A DNA stretch of 32,849 nt from Candidatus Kuenenia stuttgartensis (GTDB taxonomy: Bacteria; Planctomycetota; Planctomycetia; Pirellulales; UBA1268): positions 1 through 32,849 of the forward strand of contig CAMBFA010000026.1 in assembly GCA_945865325.1 (NCBI GenBank), in the 5' to 3' direction. The first letter of the stretch is position 1, and every line of letters begins with the position of its first letter. Shown one piece after another: positions 8,553 to 16,852 of this stretch. The translations under genes were made by a program, and so were the position numbers. The notes beneath the pieces were generated by a model. It did no database searches. It worked only from the letters and a program-made list of their open reading frames with translations, and was not told the DNA's origin.

Positions 8553-10021
8553 CCGAGCGACCACCCGGGGCGGTAGTCGATGTGGAGGTGCTGATTCAGG
8601 TCGGGGAGGTTCTTGACGTGGAGATTCGCTCCGTCCCACTCGATCCGTTCCCCCGGGGCGCGCATGGCGAGCACGCCGAGGAGGACCGTCTCGGTGAGGG
8701 GGCCGGAGACGTCGAAGTTCGACATCGTCATCCCCTGCCCCTTGCAGGCCAGGAGCCACTCCTCGTAATGCCCCGGAGAGCGCGGGATCGACGGGGCAAC
8801 GGCCTTGGCCTGGTCAGCGAGATCGGCAGGGAGGAGCCGCGGCGTGCCGCCATGGGAAGCATGAAACATCTTCCCCTTCGAGCCGACGTAGAGGACGCCG
8901 TTGTCGGGGAGCCTTTCGAGCCCGGGGAGCTCGGGGGGCGTCGGCGGCATCAGCCCCCCCTCGTACCAGGTCATACGAACGGGAGGGAGAGTTTTTCCGG
9001 CCGCCTCGCGGGCGGGAAAGTCGTAGGTGACGATCGCCGCGATCGGGAAGGTGTCGAAGTTGCGCGTGCTTCCCTCGAGGTAGGCACCGTCGAGGGTGAT
9101 CCGCGCTTCGACCGTCGTCGGCGAGCCGAGGGACAGCGCCCACATCGGGTGATCGATGATGTGGCAGCCCATGTCGCCGAGGGCACCGGTGCCGAAGTCG
9201 ACCCATCCGCGCCACGAGTGGGGGCAGTAAGCCGGGTGGTAGGAACGCTCGGCAACGGGGCCGAGCCACAGATTCCAATCGAGCGTGGCGGGGATCGGCG
9301 GAGAGCCGGTGGGACGGCTGATCCCCTGCTTCCAGAGCCGGCCGGCCCGATCGGACCAGGTGTGGACTTCGCGGACGTCACCGATGATGCCGGCCTGGAT
9401 CCATTCGTTTGTGAGCCGCGCCCCTTCGGTGGCGTGCCCCTGGTTCCCCATCTGCGTGACCACGCCCGCCCGCCGCGCCGCCTCAGTGACGGTGCGGGCC
9501 TCCCGGAGGGTGTGGGTGAGGGGCTTCTGGACGTAGACGTGCTTGCCGGCGGAGATGGCGGCCATGGCGGCGACGGCGTGGGTGTGATCGGGGGTGCCAA
9601 CAGTACAGGCGTCGATGTGCTTCGCCTCCTTGTCGAGCATCTTTCGGAAGTCTTTGTAGCGCGTCGCCTTGGGGTGGGCATCGAAGGAGCCGCGGGCCCG
9701 CTCGTCGTCGACATCACACAGCGCGACGACATTCGCGCCGAGCTTGGCGAAGGTGGCGATGTCGCCCCCTCCCATGCCACCGGCACCGACGCCGGCGAGG
9801 TTGACGCGCTCGCTCGGCGGCACGTGCCCTTCCCCCCCCAGCACATGGCGGGGCACGATCATGAAGCTCCAGGCCGGAGCCGCGGCAACCGTGGTGGCGG
9901 CGCCTAGGAGGAGCCGGCGGCGGCTGAGCCCCGCGCGGCCCGGCGGCGGCGAAACGGCCCCATGGGAATCGTCGCCGAGTGGCTCAGGCGACTGCGGCGC
10001 GTGCGACGATCGATCGATCAT
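8549..10021 (-). CDS. Tat-exported Gfo/Idh/MocA oxidoreductase
   Basis: A 490-residue NAD(P)-dependent oxidoreductase. Residues 32-40 (LSRRRLLLG) followed by a hydrophobic stretch form a Tat signal, so it is exported folded with its cofactor. The Rossmann motif GVGAGGMGG is at 78-86, the acidic CDVDDER follows strand 2, and QKPLTH at 165-170 replaces the usual EKP. The C-terminal half has the WNLWLGP and DFGTGALGDMGCHIIDHPMW blocks of the planctomycete secreted subgroup. Such enzymes oxidise or reduce sugar hydroxyls, often at C3. The start is supported by GGGGAG seven bases upstream of the ATG. It is the first gene of the operon with the DUF1080 and MFS genes, and divergent from the FAH-family gene. 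Confidence 0.9.
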   Translation of the reverse strand: MIDRSSHAPQSPEPLGDDSHGAVSPPPGRAGLSRRRLLLGAATTVAAAPAWSFMIVPRHVLGGEGHVPPSERVNLAGVGAGGMGGGDIATFAKLGANVVALCDVDDERARGSFDAHPKATRYKDFRKMLDKEAKHIDACTVGTPDHTHAVAAMAAISAGKHVYVQKPLTHTLREARTVTEAARRAGVVTQMGNQGHATEGARLTNEWIQAGIIGDVREVHTWSDRAGRLWKQGISRPTGSPPIPATLDWNLWLGPVAERSYHPAYCPHSWRGWVDFGTGALGDMGCHIIDHPMWALSLGSPTTVEARITLDGAYLEGSTRNFDTFPIAAIVTYDFPAREAAGKTLPPVRMTWYEGGLMPPTPPELPGLERLPDNGVLYVGSKGKMFHASHGGTPRLLPADLADQAKAVAPSIPRSPGHYEEWLLACKGQGMTMSNFDVSGPLTETVLLGVLAMRAPGERIEWDGANLHVKNLPDLNQHLHIDYRPGWSLG

Positions 10022-10184
10022 GCTGGATCTCCCCCGGAAACTCCCCCGAACACTTCACCGCTCTCGCACCACCGTACCGCGACGACGCCGCGGGCGAAAG
10101 CCCCGCACGCTTGCCAACCTCCGCCGCGGCCCGGACAATCCCGCGGCATCTTCCGCGTCCCTATCCGCCGAGAGCTCGCCATCC
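10022..10184. promoter_or_regulatory. Divergent intergenic region between two sugar operons
   Basis: This 163-bp gap separates the start of the minus-strand oxidoreductase operon from the plus-strand FAH/aldehyde dehydrogenase operon and must hold at least the promoter of the former. No clear operator palindrome or -35/-10 pair stands out. No regulator gene lies nearby. Confidence 0.35.
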
Positions 10185-11090
10185 ATGGCCTCCCCCACGC
10201 CCCACGGTTCGACATCCCCCGGCAACGCCCGGGCGCTCGTCTGCCGCTTCCTGCCGCCGGGGGGCGGCCCGCCGCGCGTCGGTGCGGCGCGGGGAAACAA
10301 CCGGGTCGCCGATCTCGGCGCCGCCGGAATCGAGAGCCTGACGGCCCTCCTCGAGAGCGCCGATCCGGCGGCGATTGTGGCGGCGCTCGAGCCGGTCGTC
10401 CCCCACCACGACCTCGACGAGGTCACGCTCCTGGCCCCCGTCGAGCGGCAGGAGGTGTGGGCGGCTGGAGTGACCTATCTGCGGAGCAAGACGGCGCGGA
10501 TGGAGGAATCGGACTTCAGCGCCAGCGCCTACGACCGCGTCTACGACGCCGACCGCCCCGAGATCTTCTTCAAGAGCCCCGCGGAGAAGGTCGTGGGCAC
10601 CGGCGACGCCGTCGGCATCCGGGCCGACGCCCGCTGGAACGTCCCCGAGCCAGAGCTCGCCCTCGTGATGAACGGTTGCGGGAGGATCGTCGGCTGCGCC
10701 GTCGGCAACGACATGAGCTCGCGCGACATCGAAGGGGAGAACCTCCTCTACCTCCCACAGGCGAAGACCTACGACCGCTCCTGTGCGCTCGGCCCGTGGG
10801 TAACGCTGGAGGCCGACGAAGCAGCGATCCGCCGCTGGTCGATCGCCATCGACATCGAACGCGCCGGGGCGTCAGTCTTCTCGGGTCAGACCGGAATCGA
10901 CCAGATCAAGCGCCGCTTCGACGAGCTCGCCGCCTGGCTGTGGCGCAGCCAGCGCTTCCCACACGGCGTCGTGCTCCTCACCGGCACCGGGGTCGTCCCC
11001 GACGAGTCGTTCACACTCCAGCCCGGCGACCGTGTGACGATCCGCCTCGACGGCGTCGGCACGCTTGTCAACCAAGTCGTCACCGTCTGA
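10185..11090 (+). CDS. FAH-family 2-keto-3-deoxy-pentonate dehydratase
   Basis: A 301-residue fumarylacetoacetate hydrolase-fold protein. Residues 92-108 (WAAGVTYLRSKTARMEE), the acidic metal-binding EPELAL at 155-160 and the stretch 174-194 containing GNDMSSRDIEGEN and LPQAK match the group of 2-keto-3-deoxy-D-arabinonate/xylonate dehydratases, including archaeal KdaD, and not true FAH. The reaction removes water from 2-keto-3-deoxypentonate to give 2-oxoglutarate semialdehyde, with a divalent metal. The length agrees with KdaD (about 298). The frame is open to 9669, but conserved sequence begins only after 10185; the chosen ATG has a weak ribosome-binding site, so the start is uncertain. 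The aldehyde dehydrogenase that uses its product begins 31 bp downstream. Confidence 0.85.
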   Translation: MASPTPHGSTSPGNARALVCRFLPPGGGPPRVGAARGNNRVADLGAAGIESLTALLESADPAAIVAALEPVVPHHDLDEVTLLAPVERQEVWAAGVTYLRSKTARMEESDFSASAYDRVYDADRPEIFFKSPAEKVVGTGDAVGIRADARWNVPEPELALVMNGCGRIVGCAVGNDMSSRDIEGENLLYLPQAKTYDRSCALGPWVTLEADEAAIRRWSIAIDIERAGASVFSGQTGIDQIKRRFDELAAWLWRSQRFPHGVVLLTGTGVVPDESFTLQPGDRVTIRLDGVGTLVNQVVTV

Positions 11091-11121
11091 CGAGCCCCCC
11101 AGTCCACCGCAGGAATCCCCG

Positions 11122-12711
11122 ATGTCTGCCCCGCTCCACGGTCTCAATTTCGTCGCCTCTATCCTGCGGAAGAGCGGCCGGACATTCGTCGTCTCGTCCC
11201 CCGCCGGAAGCAGCCAGCTGGAGGGAAAATTTCACCTCGCCCAGCCGATGGATTGCGACGAGGCAATCGCCGCCGCGGAGGGCGCCGCCGGACCGTTCGC
11301 CCGGACGACCGGCGCCCAGCGCGGCGCTTTCCTCGAGCGCATTGCGGAGGAGATCCTCGCCCTTGGCGACGCGCTCATCGAGCGTGCCGCGGCGGAGACA
11401 GCCCTCCCCTTCGCGCGGCTGACAGGAGAGCGTGGCCGTACCGTGGGGCAGCTGCGCCTGTTCGCGGCGGCGGCCCGTGACGGGTCATGGGTCGATGCCC
11501 GCATCGACCGCGCCCTTCCCGACCGGCAACCGCTGCCGCGCCCCGACCTGCGCCGCATGAAGCTGCCGCTCGGCCCGGTGGCGGTGTTCGGATCGAGCAA
11601 TTTTCCCCTCGCTTTCTCGGTGGCAGGGGGCGACACCGCCAGCGCTCTGTGCACCGGCAACCCGGTGATCGTCAAGGCCCACCGCGGCCATCCGGGGACG
11701 TCAGAGCTCGTCGCCGCGGCGATCCGTCGGGCGGTCGATGCCTGCGGAGTTCCTCCGGGGGTGTTCTCGATGCTCCATGGCGAGGGGAGCGTGATCGGCG
11801 TTCAGCTCGTCAAGGATCCGCGGGTCAAAGCGGTCGGCTTCACCGGCTCGCGCGCGGGGGGCCGAGCGCTCCTGGCAGCGGCCGCAGCGCGCCCCGATCC
11901 GATTCCGGTGTTCGCCGAGATGAGCAGCTGCAACCCCGTCTTCGTCCTCCCCGGCGCCCTCGCCGCCGGCAGCGCGGCGATTGCCGAGGGTTTCCGCAAC
12001 TCGATGACGCTCGGTGTCGGGCAGTTCTGCACGAAGCCGGGGATCCTCGTCGCCGTCGAGGGGGCGGATCTCGCCCGCTTCCGCGGCGAGCTCGCCGCCG
12101 CGGTCGCGGCCGCCCAGCCGGCCCCGATGCTCACCGCCGAGATTCTCCGGGAGTTCGACGCCCACCGCGAAGGTCTTCTCGGGGTATCGGGGGTGCGGGT
12201 GCTCGCCCGGGCCGACACGGCCGCCGACGCGGGCCACTCCCAGGCGGCGGCGATCGTCGCGGAGACCGACACCGAGACGTTCCTCTTGCAGCCGCAGTGC
12301 TTGGAGGAGGTGTTCGGACCCTGCAGCCTCCTCGTCGCGGTGCAGAATCTTGTCGAGCTGCGAACCGTCGCCCGCCGCCTCGACGGCCAGCTGACGGCCA
12401 CGATCCACGGTACCGAGAGCGATCTCGAAGAGGCGGCCGACCTCTTCGAGCTGCTCGCCGAACGGGCCGGGCGGCTGGTCATCAACGGCTATCCGACCGG
12501 CGTCGAGGTCTGCCACGCGATGCAGCACGGAGGCCCGTCGCCGGCGACCTCTGACTCCCGATTTACGAGCGTCGGCAGCGCGGCCCTCGAGCGGTTCATC
12601 CGGCCGGTCTGCCTCCAGGATGTCCCCGATCGGTTTCTTCCCCCGGCGCTCCAGGATGCCAACCCGCTGGGCCTGGAACGGATCGTGGAAGGGGTCCGCG
12701 GCCGGCACTGA
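11122..12711 (+). CDS. 2-Oxoglutarate semialdehyde (2,5-dioxovalerate) dehydrogenase
   Basis: A 529-residue aldehyde dehydrogenase. FGSSNFPLAFSVAGGDTASA at 157-176 with Asn160, VIVKAHRGHPGTSEL at 183-197 with cofactor-contacting Lys185, GFTGSRAGGRAL at 239-250, the general base Glu266 in FAEMSSCNP and catalytic Cys303 in GVGQFCTKPG are all present. This set of variations is that of the 2-oxoglutarate semialdehyde dehydrogenase group, which oxidises the semialdehyde to 2-oxoglutarate, usually with NADP+. AGGAA six bases before the ATG at 11122 supports the start over an in-frame ATG at 11065. It lies 31 bp after the FAH-family dehydratase, so the two consecutive steps are co-transcribed. A hairpin with a short T run at 12819-12854 may end the transcript. 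Confidence 0.9.
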   Translation: MSAPLHGLNFVASILRKSGRTFVVSSPAGSSQLEGKFHLAQPMDCDEAIAAAEGAAGPFARTTGAQRGAFLERIAEEILALGDALIERAAAETALPFARLTGERGRTVGQLRLFAAAARDGSWVDARIDRALPDRQPLPRPDLRRMKLPLGPVAVFGSSNFPLAFSVAGGDTASALCTGNPVIVKAHRGHPGTSELVAAAIRRAVDACGVPPGVFSMLHGEGSVIGVQLVKDPRVKAVGFTGSRAGGRALLAAAAARPDPIPVFAEMSSCNPVFVLPGALAAGSAAIAEGFRNSMTLGVGQFCTKPGILVAVEGADLARFRGELAAAVAAAQPAPMLTAEILREFDAHREGLLGVSGVRVLARADTAADAGHSQAAAIVAETDTETFLLQPQCLEEVFGPCSLLVAVQNLVELRTVARRLDGQLTATIHGTESDLEEAADLFELLAERAGRLVINGYPTGVEVCHAMQHGGPSPATSDSRFTSVGSAALERFIRPVCLQDVPDRFLPPALQDANPLGLERIVEGVRGRH

Positions 12712-12777
12712 TGCGGGTGGGCCGGCGTGTCCGCAGGCCGGGGGCAACGAAGCTTCGTCGCTGACCAGCGCCTTGCG

Positions 12778-12948
12778 TCAGGCGGCCGGGCGGCGGCTGG
12801 CCAGCCGTGGTCGCCGCGCCCCGACCGGCGGCCGATCGGCGGTCGGGGGCTTTTGCCCCTGGCGGGCTCCGGGCCGCATCCGGCGGCCGAGGAGGTGGGC
12901 GGCGTGGACTCCGATGGCCACCAGGGCCGTGAGGATGACTGGCATCAT
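12778..12948 (-). CDS. Possible 56-residue membrane peptide coupled to the OMP gene
   Basis: On the minus strand the ATG at 12948-12946 overlaps the TGA of the outer-membrane protein gene as ATGA, and the frame runs 56 codons to a TGA at 12780-12778. The product starts MMPVILTALVAIGVHAAHLL, one clear membrane helix, and continues with a strongly basic, Pro/Arg-rich tail. The start overlap, the sensible helix and the lack of any other gene in the 230-bp gap support it; the GC-rich tail and the lack of known relatives do not. I do not recognise it. It could be chance reading in a high-GC spacer. Confidence 0.35.
   Translation of the reverse strand: MMPVILTALVAIGVHAAHLLGRRMRPGARQGQKPPTADRPPVGARRPRLASRRPAA
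12819..12854 (+). terminator. Possible terminator of the dehydratase/ALDH operon
   Basis: CCCCGACCG (12819-12827) pairs perfectly with CGGTCGGGG (12840-12848), followed by GC and four T. The stem is strong but the T run is short. It also lies inside a possible small minus-strand gene, so it may serve a different purpose. Confidence 0.4.
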
Positions 12949-14273
12949 GGCCCCCAGCGGCGGAAGGGTTCGTAGACGCGGAGGGAAAAGAGGAGCTCAC
13001 TGGCGCCGAAGTTCGTCCCGATGCTGTCGCTCAAAGCGAAGAACGGCGTTGCCACGTCAATCGTCGCCGGGCCGCCGTCGACGGCATACCAGCGGTAGCC
13101 GAGGTCGAGGGCGATGCGTTCGGTGAGGAGCCAACTCGCCCCCCCTCCGGCCTGCCAGGCGAAACCGGTCACAGCGGTGGAGCCGGAGAGGTTGGCGCCG
13201 AGCGCCGGGAAACTGCCATCAAAGACAACCGTGTAGCCACCGCCGCCGAACCCCCCGCCGAGATACAGGGCGACGCGATCGGTGACCTCGAGATCGCGCC
13301 AGGCATTGATCATCGTCGACCAGCCATCGCGGGCCGTGACGCTCGCGCTGCCACCGAGCGTCGGGTCGCTCACCGTCGACGACACCGGATCACGGTAGCG
13401 GGCCTCGAACTCGGTGCGGAACCAGCCCTGGGGGCGCTCGAAGGCGATGCCGGCAGCAGCACCGGTGGTGAACAGCGGATCGGTGGCGTTGGGGCCATTC
13501 CCCACCGAGAGCGTCCCGTAGTCGGCCCCGAGGATGCTGGCCAGGTAGAAGCGGCGGTCGGGTCCCTCGGGGAGATCGTCCCAGGAGGGCATCCGCTCGT
13601 CGACACAGGACGTCGAGGAGGAAGGGGGTGATGGGTACGGGGGAGCCGTGAACGGCGCCGAGCTTCCAGTGCTGAAGGGGGGAGCCGAGGAGGCGGGTAC
13701 CGACATCGGCGGCACGGTCGGTAACGCGGTGGCGGGGAGGCGGAGGCTGTCGGGGGTGATCGCGGAGCGCGGGGCATAGCTCACCGGCGGACCGTAGCCG
13801 AGGGAGGGCGACCCATAGCCTGAAGCCGGCGCCGACGCTGCCGGCGCGGGGAGCGGGGGCAGGCTTGCAGCGGCGGCCGCGCCCGGTAACGCCGGGCCGG
13901 CGGGGGATGGAACGGTCGGTGGGAAGCCCGGGTGGGGCGTGGCAGCCGGTGGCTCCTGCGCCGTCATCGCGATCGGCGCGACGAGTGGTGGGCCGTCGCA
14001 GAGGCTCGCCTCGAAGATCGGATCGCGCGGTGGCCCTGCCGCGGGAATGGCGCTGGAGGGGGCGGAAGGAAGATCGCGCGGGGCAACAGGAGGCCGCCGC
14101 GAGCGCTGCGAAGGGCCGAAGGGAATGCCCGTCGTGGCGCTCGCCCCCAGGCCGGAGGCCGTGCCATACGCCGAGACACCGGAGAGCCCGTCGGCGCGGG
14201 CGCTCCCCGGCAGCACCAGGACGACAGCCGCGATCAGAGCGACTGAGCAACGAATGAAACAGCCACGGCACAT
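12945..14273 (-). CDS. Outer-membrane beta-barrel protein with Pro-rich N-terminal half
   Basis: A 442-residue protein. Residues 1-31 form a signal peptide (MCRGCFIRCSVALIAAVVL then SARADG). Residues about 50-230 are low-complexity, rich in Pro, Ser and Ala with few charges. Residues about 240-442 show alternating amphipathic beta strands with aromatic girdles: RFYLASILGADYGTLSVG, FRTEFEARYRDPV, WRDLEVTDRVALYLGGGFG, WLLTERIALDLGYRWYAV, and the last strand ELLFSLRVYEPFRRWGP. This is the pattern of an eight-stranded OMP_b-brl/Msp-type barrel. The start at 14273 has GGAGA eight bases upstream; the frame is open further (to 14891) but without conserved sequence. It lies 194 bp downstream of the antiporter gene. 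Its specific role is unknown. Confidence 0.75.
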   Translation of the reverse strand: MCRGCFIRCSVALIAAVVLVLPGSARADGLSGVSAYGTASGLGASATTGIPFGPSQRSRRPPVAPRDLPSAPSSAIPAAGPPRDPIFEASLCDGPPLVAPIAMTAQEPPAATPHPGFPPTVPSPAGPALPGAAAAASLPPLPAPAASAPASGYGSPSLGYGPPVSYAPRSAITPDSLRLPATALPTVPPMSVPASSAPPFSTGSSAPFTAPPYPSPPSSSTSCVDERMPSWDDLPEGPDRRFYLASILGADYGTLSVGNGPNATDPLFTTGAAAGIAFERPQGWFRTEFEARYRDPVSSTVSDPTLGGSASVTARDGWSTMINAWRDLEVTDRVALYLGGGFGGGGYTVVFDGSFPALGANLSGSTAVTGFAWQAGGGASWLLTERIALDLGYRWYAVDGGPATIDVATPFFALSDSIGTNFGASELLFSLRVYEPFRRWGP

Positions 14274-14467
14274 CACAGGTGTCTCCGGCACGAATCCCCC
14301 GGGCCACATCCTTCCCATCGAACGCCGCCGGCCACCGAGGCCGCATCGAAACCAGGGGGGCGTCACGGTCGACCGGACCGGCAGAGGGATGGGCCGCGGG
14401 CCCAACGTTGCTTTCCCAGGTTGCCAAGGAACCGGGTTGTCGGTGAGCGAGGCAGCCGGGGAACGGC

Positions 14468-15706
14468 TCACGCGGTCGAAAGTCCGAGCCGGCGCGCGAG
14501 GGAGCCGATCGAGAGCCCCTGAAAGAGGATCGAGAACACGACCACCGAGTAGGTAAGCGTCAGCACCGTGTCGCGCTCGGGGCCGGGCGGAAGCGAGAGC
14601 GCCAGCGCGACCGAAATCCCGCCACGGATGCCGCTCCAGGTGAGGAGCCAGCCGGCGCGGGGCGGCAGGTGGAACCAGGCCGGGAAGCAGAGGACGGGGA
14701 GCCCGACGACGAGGAACCGCGACAGAAGCGCGAGGATCACCGCGCCGACGGCGGCCCATGTCAATCCCGGGGTGTAGTGGATGACGGCAAACTCCAGCCC
14801 GATGAGGACGAAGAGGACACTGTTGAGGATCTCGTCGAGGAGGTGCCAGAAAAGATCGAGGCGCTCGCGGGTGATCTCGCTCATCGACCATTGCCTCCCC
14901 TCGCTGCCGACAAGCAACCCGACGACGACCATCGCCAGCGGCCCGGAGGTGTGGAGCCGGTTGGCCAGCGCGTAGCCGCCAATGACCGTGGCGAGCGTGA
15001 TCAGCACCTCGACCCGGTAGTCATCGATCGAAGCCAGCACCGCATTCACACCATGTCCAAGGAGAAAGCCGAGCGCGACGCCCCCGACGGCCTCCTGGAC
15101 GAAGAGCCCGATCCCCTCGCGCACCGTCGGCGGGCTACCGGAGTGGAGCATGTCGAGAAGGAGGGCAAAGAGGACGACGCCGACGCCGTCGTTGATCAGC
15201 GATTCACCGGCGATCAACGACTCGACGTCGCGCGAGACGTGGGCCGATTCGAGGATCCCGAGGACAGCGACCGGATCGGTGGGGGAGATGAGGGCCCCGA
15301 AGAGGAGGCAGTGGACCAGCGACAGATCATGCCCGACCAACCCGAGCACCCACTGGCAACCGAAGCCGACGATCAGGGTGGAGAGCGCCGTGCCGACGAT
15401 CGCGAGGAGGCCGATCGGGCGCGCCAGCCTGGTGAGCCGGGCGGGATCGACATGGAGCGCCCCGGCGAAGAGGAGCACCGACAACATCCCCTCCATGAGC
15501 ACGTCGGTGAAATCGATCGAAGCCAGCAGCGTCAGCTCATGACGAACCGGTTCGGTGAAGCCCAGCCGGTCGAGCCCGACGATCCCCAGCGACACCAGCA
15601 GCGCGATCGCCATCACGCCGATCGTCGGTGGCCAGCGGAGGAACTTCCGGTTCAGCCAGGCAAAGGTGGCGGTCGAAACGAGGAGGACAGCGACAACGTC
15701 AAGCAT
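14468..15706 (-). CDS. CPA1-family Na+(K+)/H+ antiporter
   Basis: A 412-residue membrane protein with about twelve helices. LISPTDPVAVLG at 139-150 and AGESLINDGVGVVLF at 166-180 are the two CPA1 signatures; the Asn172-Asp173 pair in the second marks ion binding and the electroneutral exchange type. FALVLIGLEF-type sequence (SVLFVLIGLEFAV) and WSGIRGGISVALALSLP near the C-terminus are also typical. It exchanges sodium or potassium for protons across the cytoplasmic membrane, for pH or salt balance. The length equals the membrane domain of the family, with no cytoplasmic regulatory tail. The ATG comes three bases after the stop of the TPR gene, so translation is coupled. Confidence 0.9.
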   Translation of the reverse strand: MLDVVAVLLVSTATFAWLNRKFLRWPPTIGVMAIALLVSLGIVGLDRLGFTEPVRHELTLLASIDFTDVLMEGMLSVLLFAGALHVDPARLTRLARPIGLLAIVGTALSTLIVGFGCQWVLGLVGHDLSLVHCLLFGALISPTDPVAVLGILESAHVSRDVESLIAGESLINDGVGVVLFALLLDMLHSGSPPTVREGIGLFVQEAVGGVALGFLLGHGVNAVLASIDDYRVEVLITLATVIGGYALANRLHTSGPLAMVVVGLLVGSEGRQWSMSEITRERLDLFWHLLDEILNSVLFVLIGLEFAVIHYTPGLTWAAVGAVILALLSRFLVVGLPVLCFPAWFHLPPRAGWLLTWSGIRGGISVALALSLPPGPERDTVLTLTYSVVVFSILFQGLSIGSLARRLGLSTA

Positions 15707-15709
15707 GGT

Positions 15710-16852
15710 TCAAGCGTTCTTCGTTTCGGACCGCGCGGTGGCGTCGCCGTCGGGCACGCCATCATCGCGATCGCGCTGGCCGACCCGTTTCCGCCGGGCG
15801 AGGAATCCGGAGAGCGTCAGCCCGGCGAGGGCGACCGCCGCCGCCGCCGCGGCCATCACCGGCCCGGTCACCAGCGGCCTCGGCGTCGTGGCGGGATGGT
15901 CGGGGATCGTCGAGGGCACCGGCTGGAGGGTGGGTGGAATCGTGGTCGGCAGCGCGTCGACCGACGCGAGCCGGGCGGTGATCCGATCGGCTTCCTGGGT
16001 GTCGCCGAGCTTCCCCCGGACGCGGGCGAGGGTCGTGAGGGCCCGCTTCGTGTAGGGATGCTCGAGCCCGAACTGTTCCTCGTAGATCGTCGCCGCCTTC
16101 GAGTAGTGCTCCGCGGCAGCAGCGAGGTCACCGACGTTGTCGGCAACGATGCCGAGGCCGTTATGGGCGGCCGCCAGATACGCGCCCCCCCCTTCCGCCT
16201 CGCCGCCGAGCGCGGCGACTTGTTGTTCGAACGCTTCCCGGGCACCGGGCCAATCCTCGAGACGGGCCCGCGCGGTGCCGATCTTACCGAGTGTCGTGGC
16301 GGTGTTGATCGCCTTCGAGCGCGGATCGATTCGGCCATCGTCGGCCAGCATCGAACGGGCCCGATCGAGGGTGACCAGCGCGTCGCTCCAGCGGTCGAGG
16401 GCCATCAAGCTGTCGCCGAGGACCGTCAGCGCGTTCCAGTCGCTGCCCGGGCCGACGAGGGGCGCGGGAGCCTCGAGCGCACGGGCGAACGGGGCGAGCG
16501 CATCGATCGCCTCCTGGGGGCGCCCCAGCCCGTAGCAGGCCTGCCCCTTCAGAATGAGCAGCGTCAGGACGTCGCGGTCGTCCTCCCCCTTCGCCGCCAC
16601 CAGCGGCCCGAGGGCTTCGTCGACGACGCGGAGGGCCTCGGCATACCGTTGGCTGCGGAGCGCCTTCACGGCGGCCGCGGCGGCGCCCGCCTTGACCTCA
16701 CCCGCCTTGTCGGCGGGAGCCTGACCCATGGCCGGCAGGGTGAAGGCGAGGATGAACGTCAGGGCCGCCAGGAGCGACGACCATCGACGGCGGATCGCGG
16801 GCCCGCCCGACGCCATTCGGGCGCAGCACGACCGATCGCACAATCGATCCAT
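15710..16852 (-). CDS. Exported, C-terminally anchored TPR protein
   Basis: A 380-residue protein. A hydrophobic segment at about 25-43 (SSLLAALTFILAFTLPAMG) is a signal sequence. Residues about 50-295 are tetratricopeptide-type helical hairpins (ALRSQRYAEALRVVDEAL, GLGRPQEAIDALAPF, VGDLAAAAEHYSKAATIYEEQFG). A Pro/Thr-rich linker at about 300-325 leads to a single helix (VMAAAAAAVALAGLTLSGFL) and a short basic tail, so it is an envelope protein anchored near its C-terminus with TPRs outside the cytoplasm. The ATG at 16852 has GAGAGG six bases upstream; an in-frame ATG at 16816 lacks one, and the open frame upstream to 17371 is unconserved. TPRs bind proteins; coupling to the antiporter suggests, without proof, a partner role. 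Confidence 0.82.
   Translation of the reverse strand: MDRLCDRSCCARMASGGPAIRRRWSSLLAALTFILAFTLPAMGQAPADKAGEVKAGAAAAAVKALRSQRYAEALRVVDEALGPLVAAKGEDDRDVLTLLILKGQACYGLGRPQEAIDALAPFARALEAPAPLVGPGSDWNALTVLGDSLMALDRWSDALVTLDRARSMLADDGRIDPRSKAINTATTLGKIGTARARLEDWPGAREAFEQQVAALGGEAEGGGAYLAAAHNGLGIVADNVGDLAAAAEHYSKAATIYEEQFGLEHPYTKRALTTLARVRGKLGDTQEADRITARLASVDALPTTIPPTLQPVPSTIPDHPATTPRPLVTGPVMAAAAAAVALAGLTLSGFLARRKRVGQRDRDDGVPDGDATARSETKNA

Noticed and set aside
9669-10184. An N-terminal extension of the FAH-family protein
   Set aside because: The open frame runs through the oppositely oriented oxidoreductase start and encodes Arg/Pro/Ser-rich sequence with no resemblance to the family.
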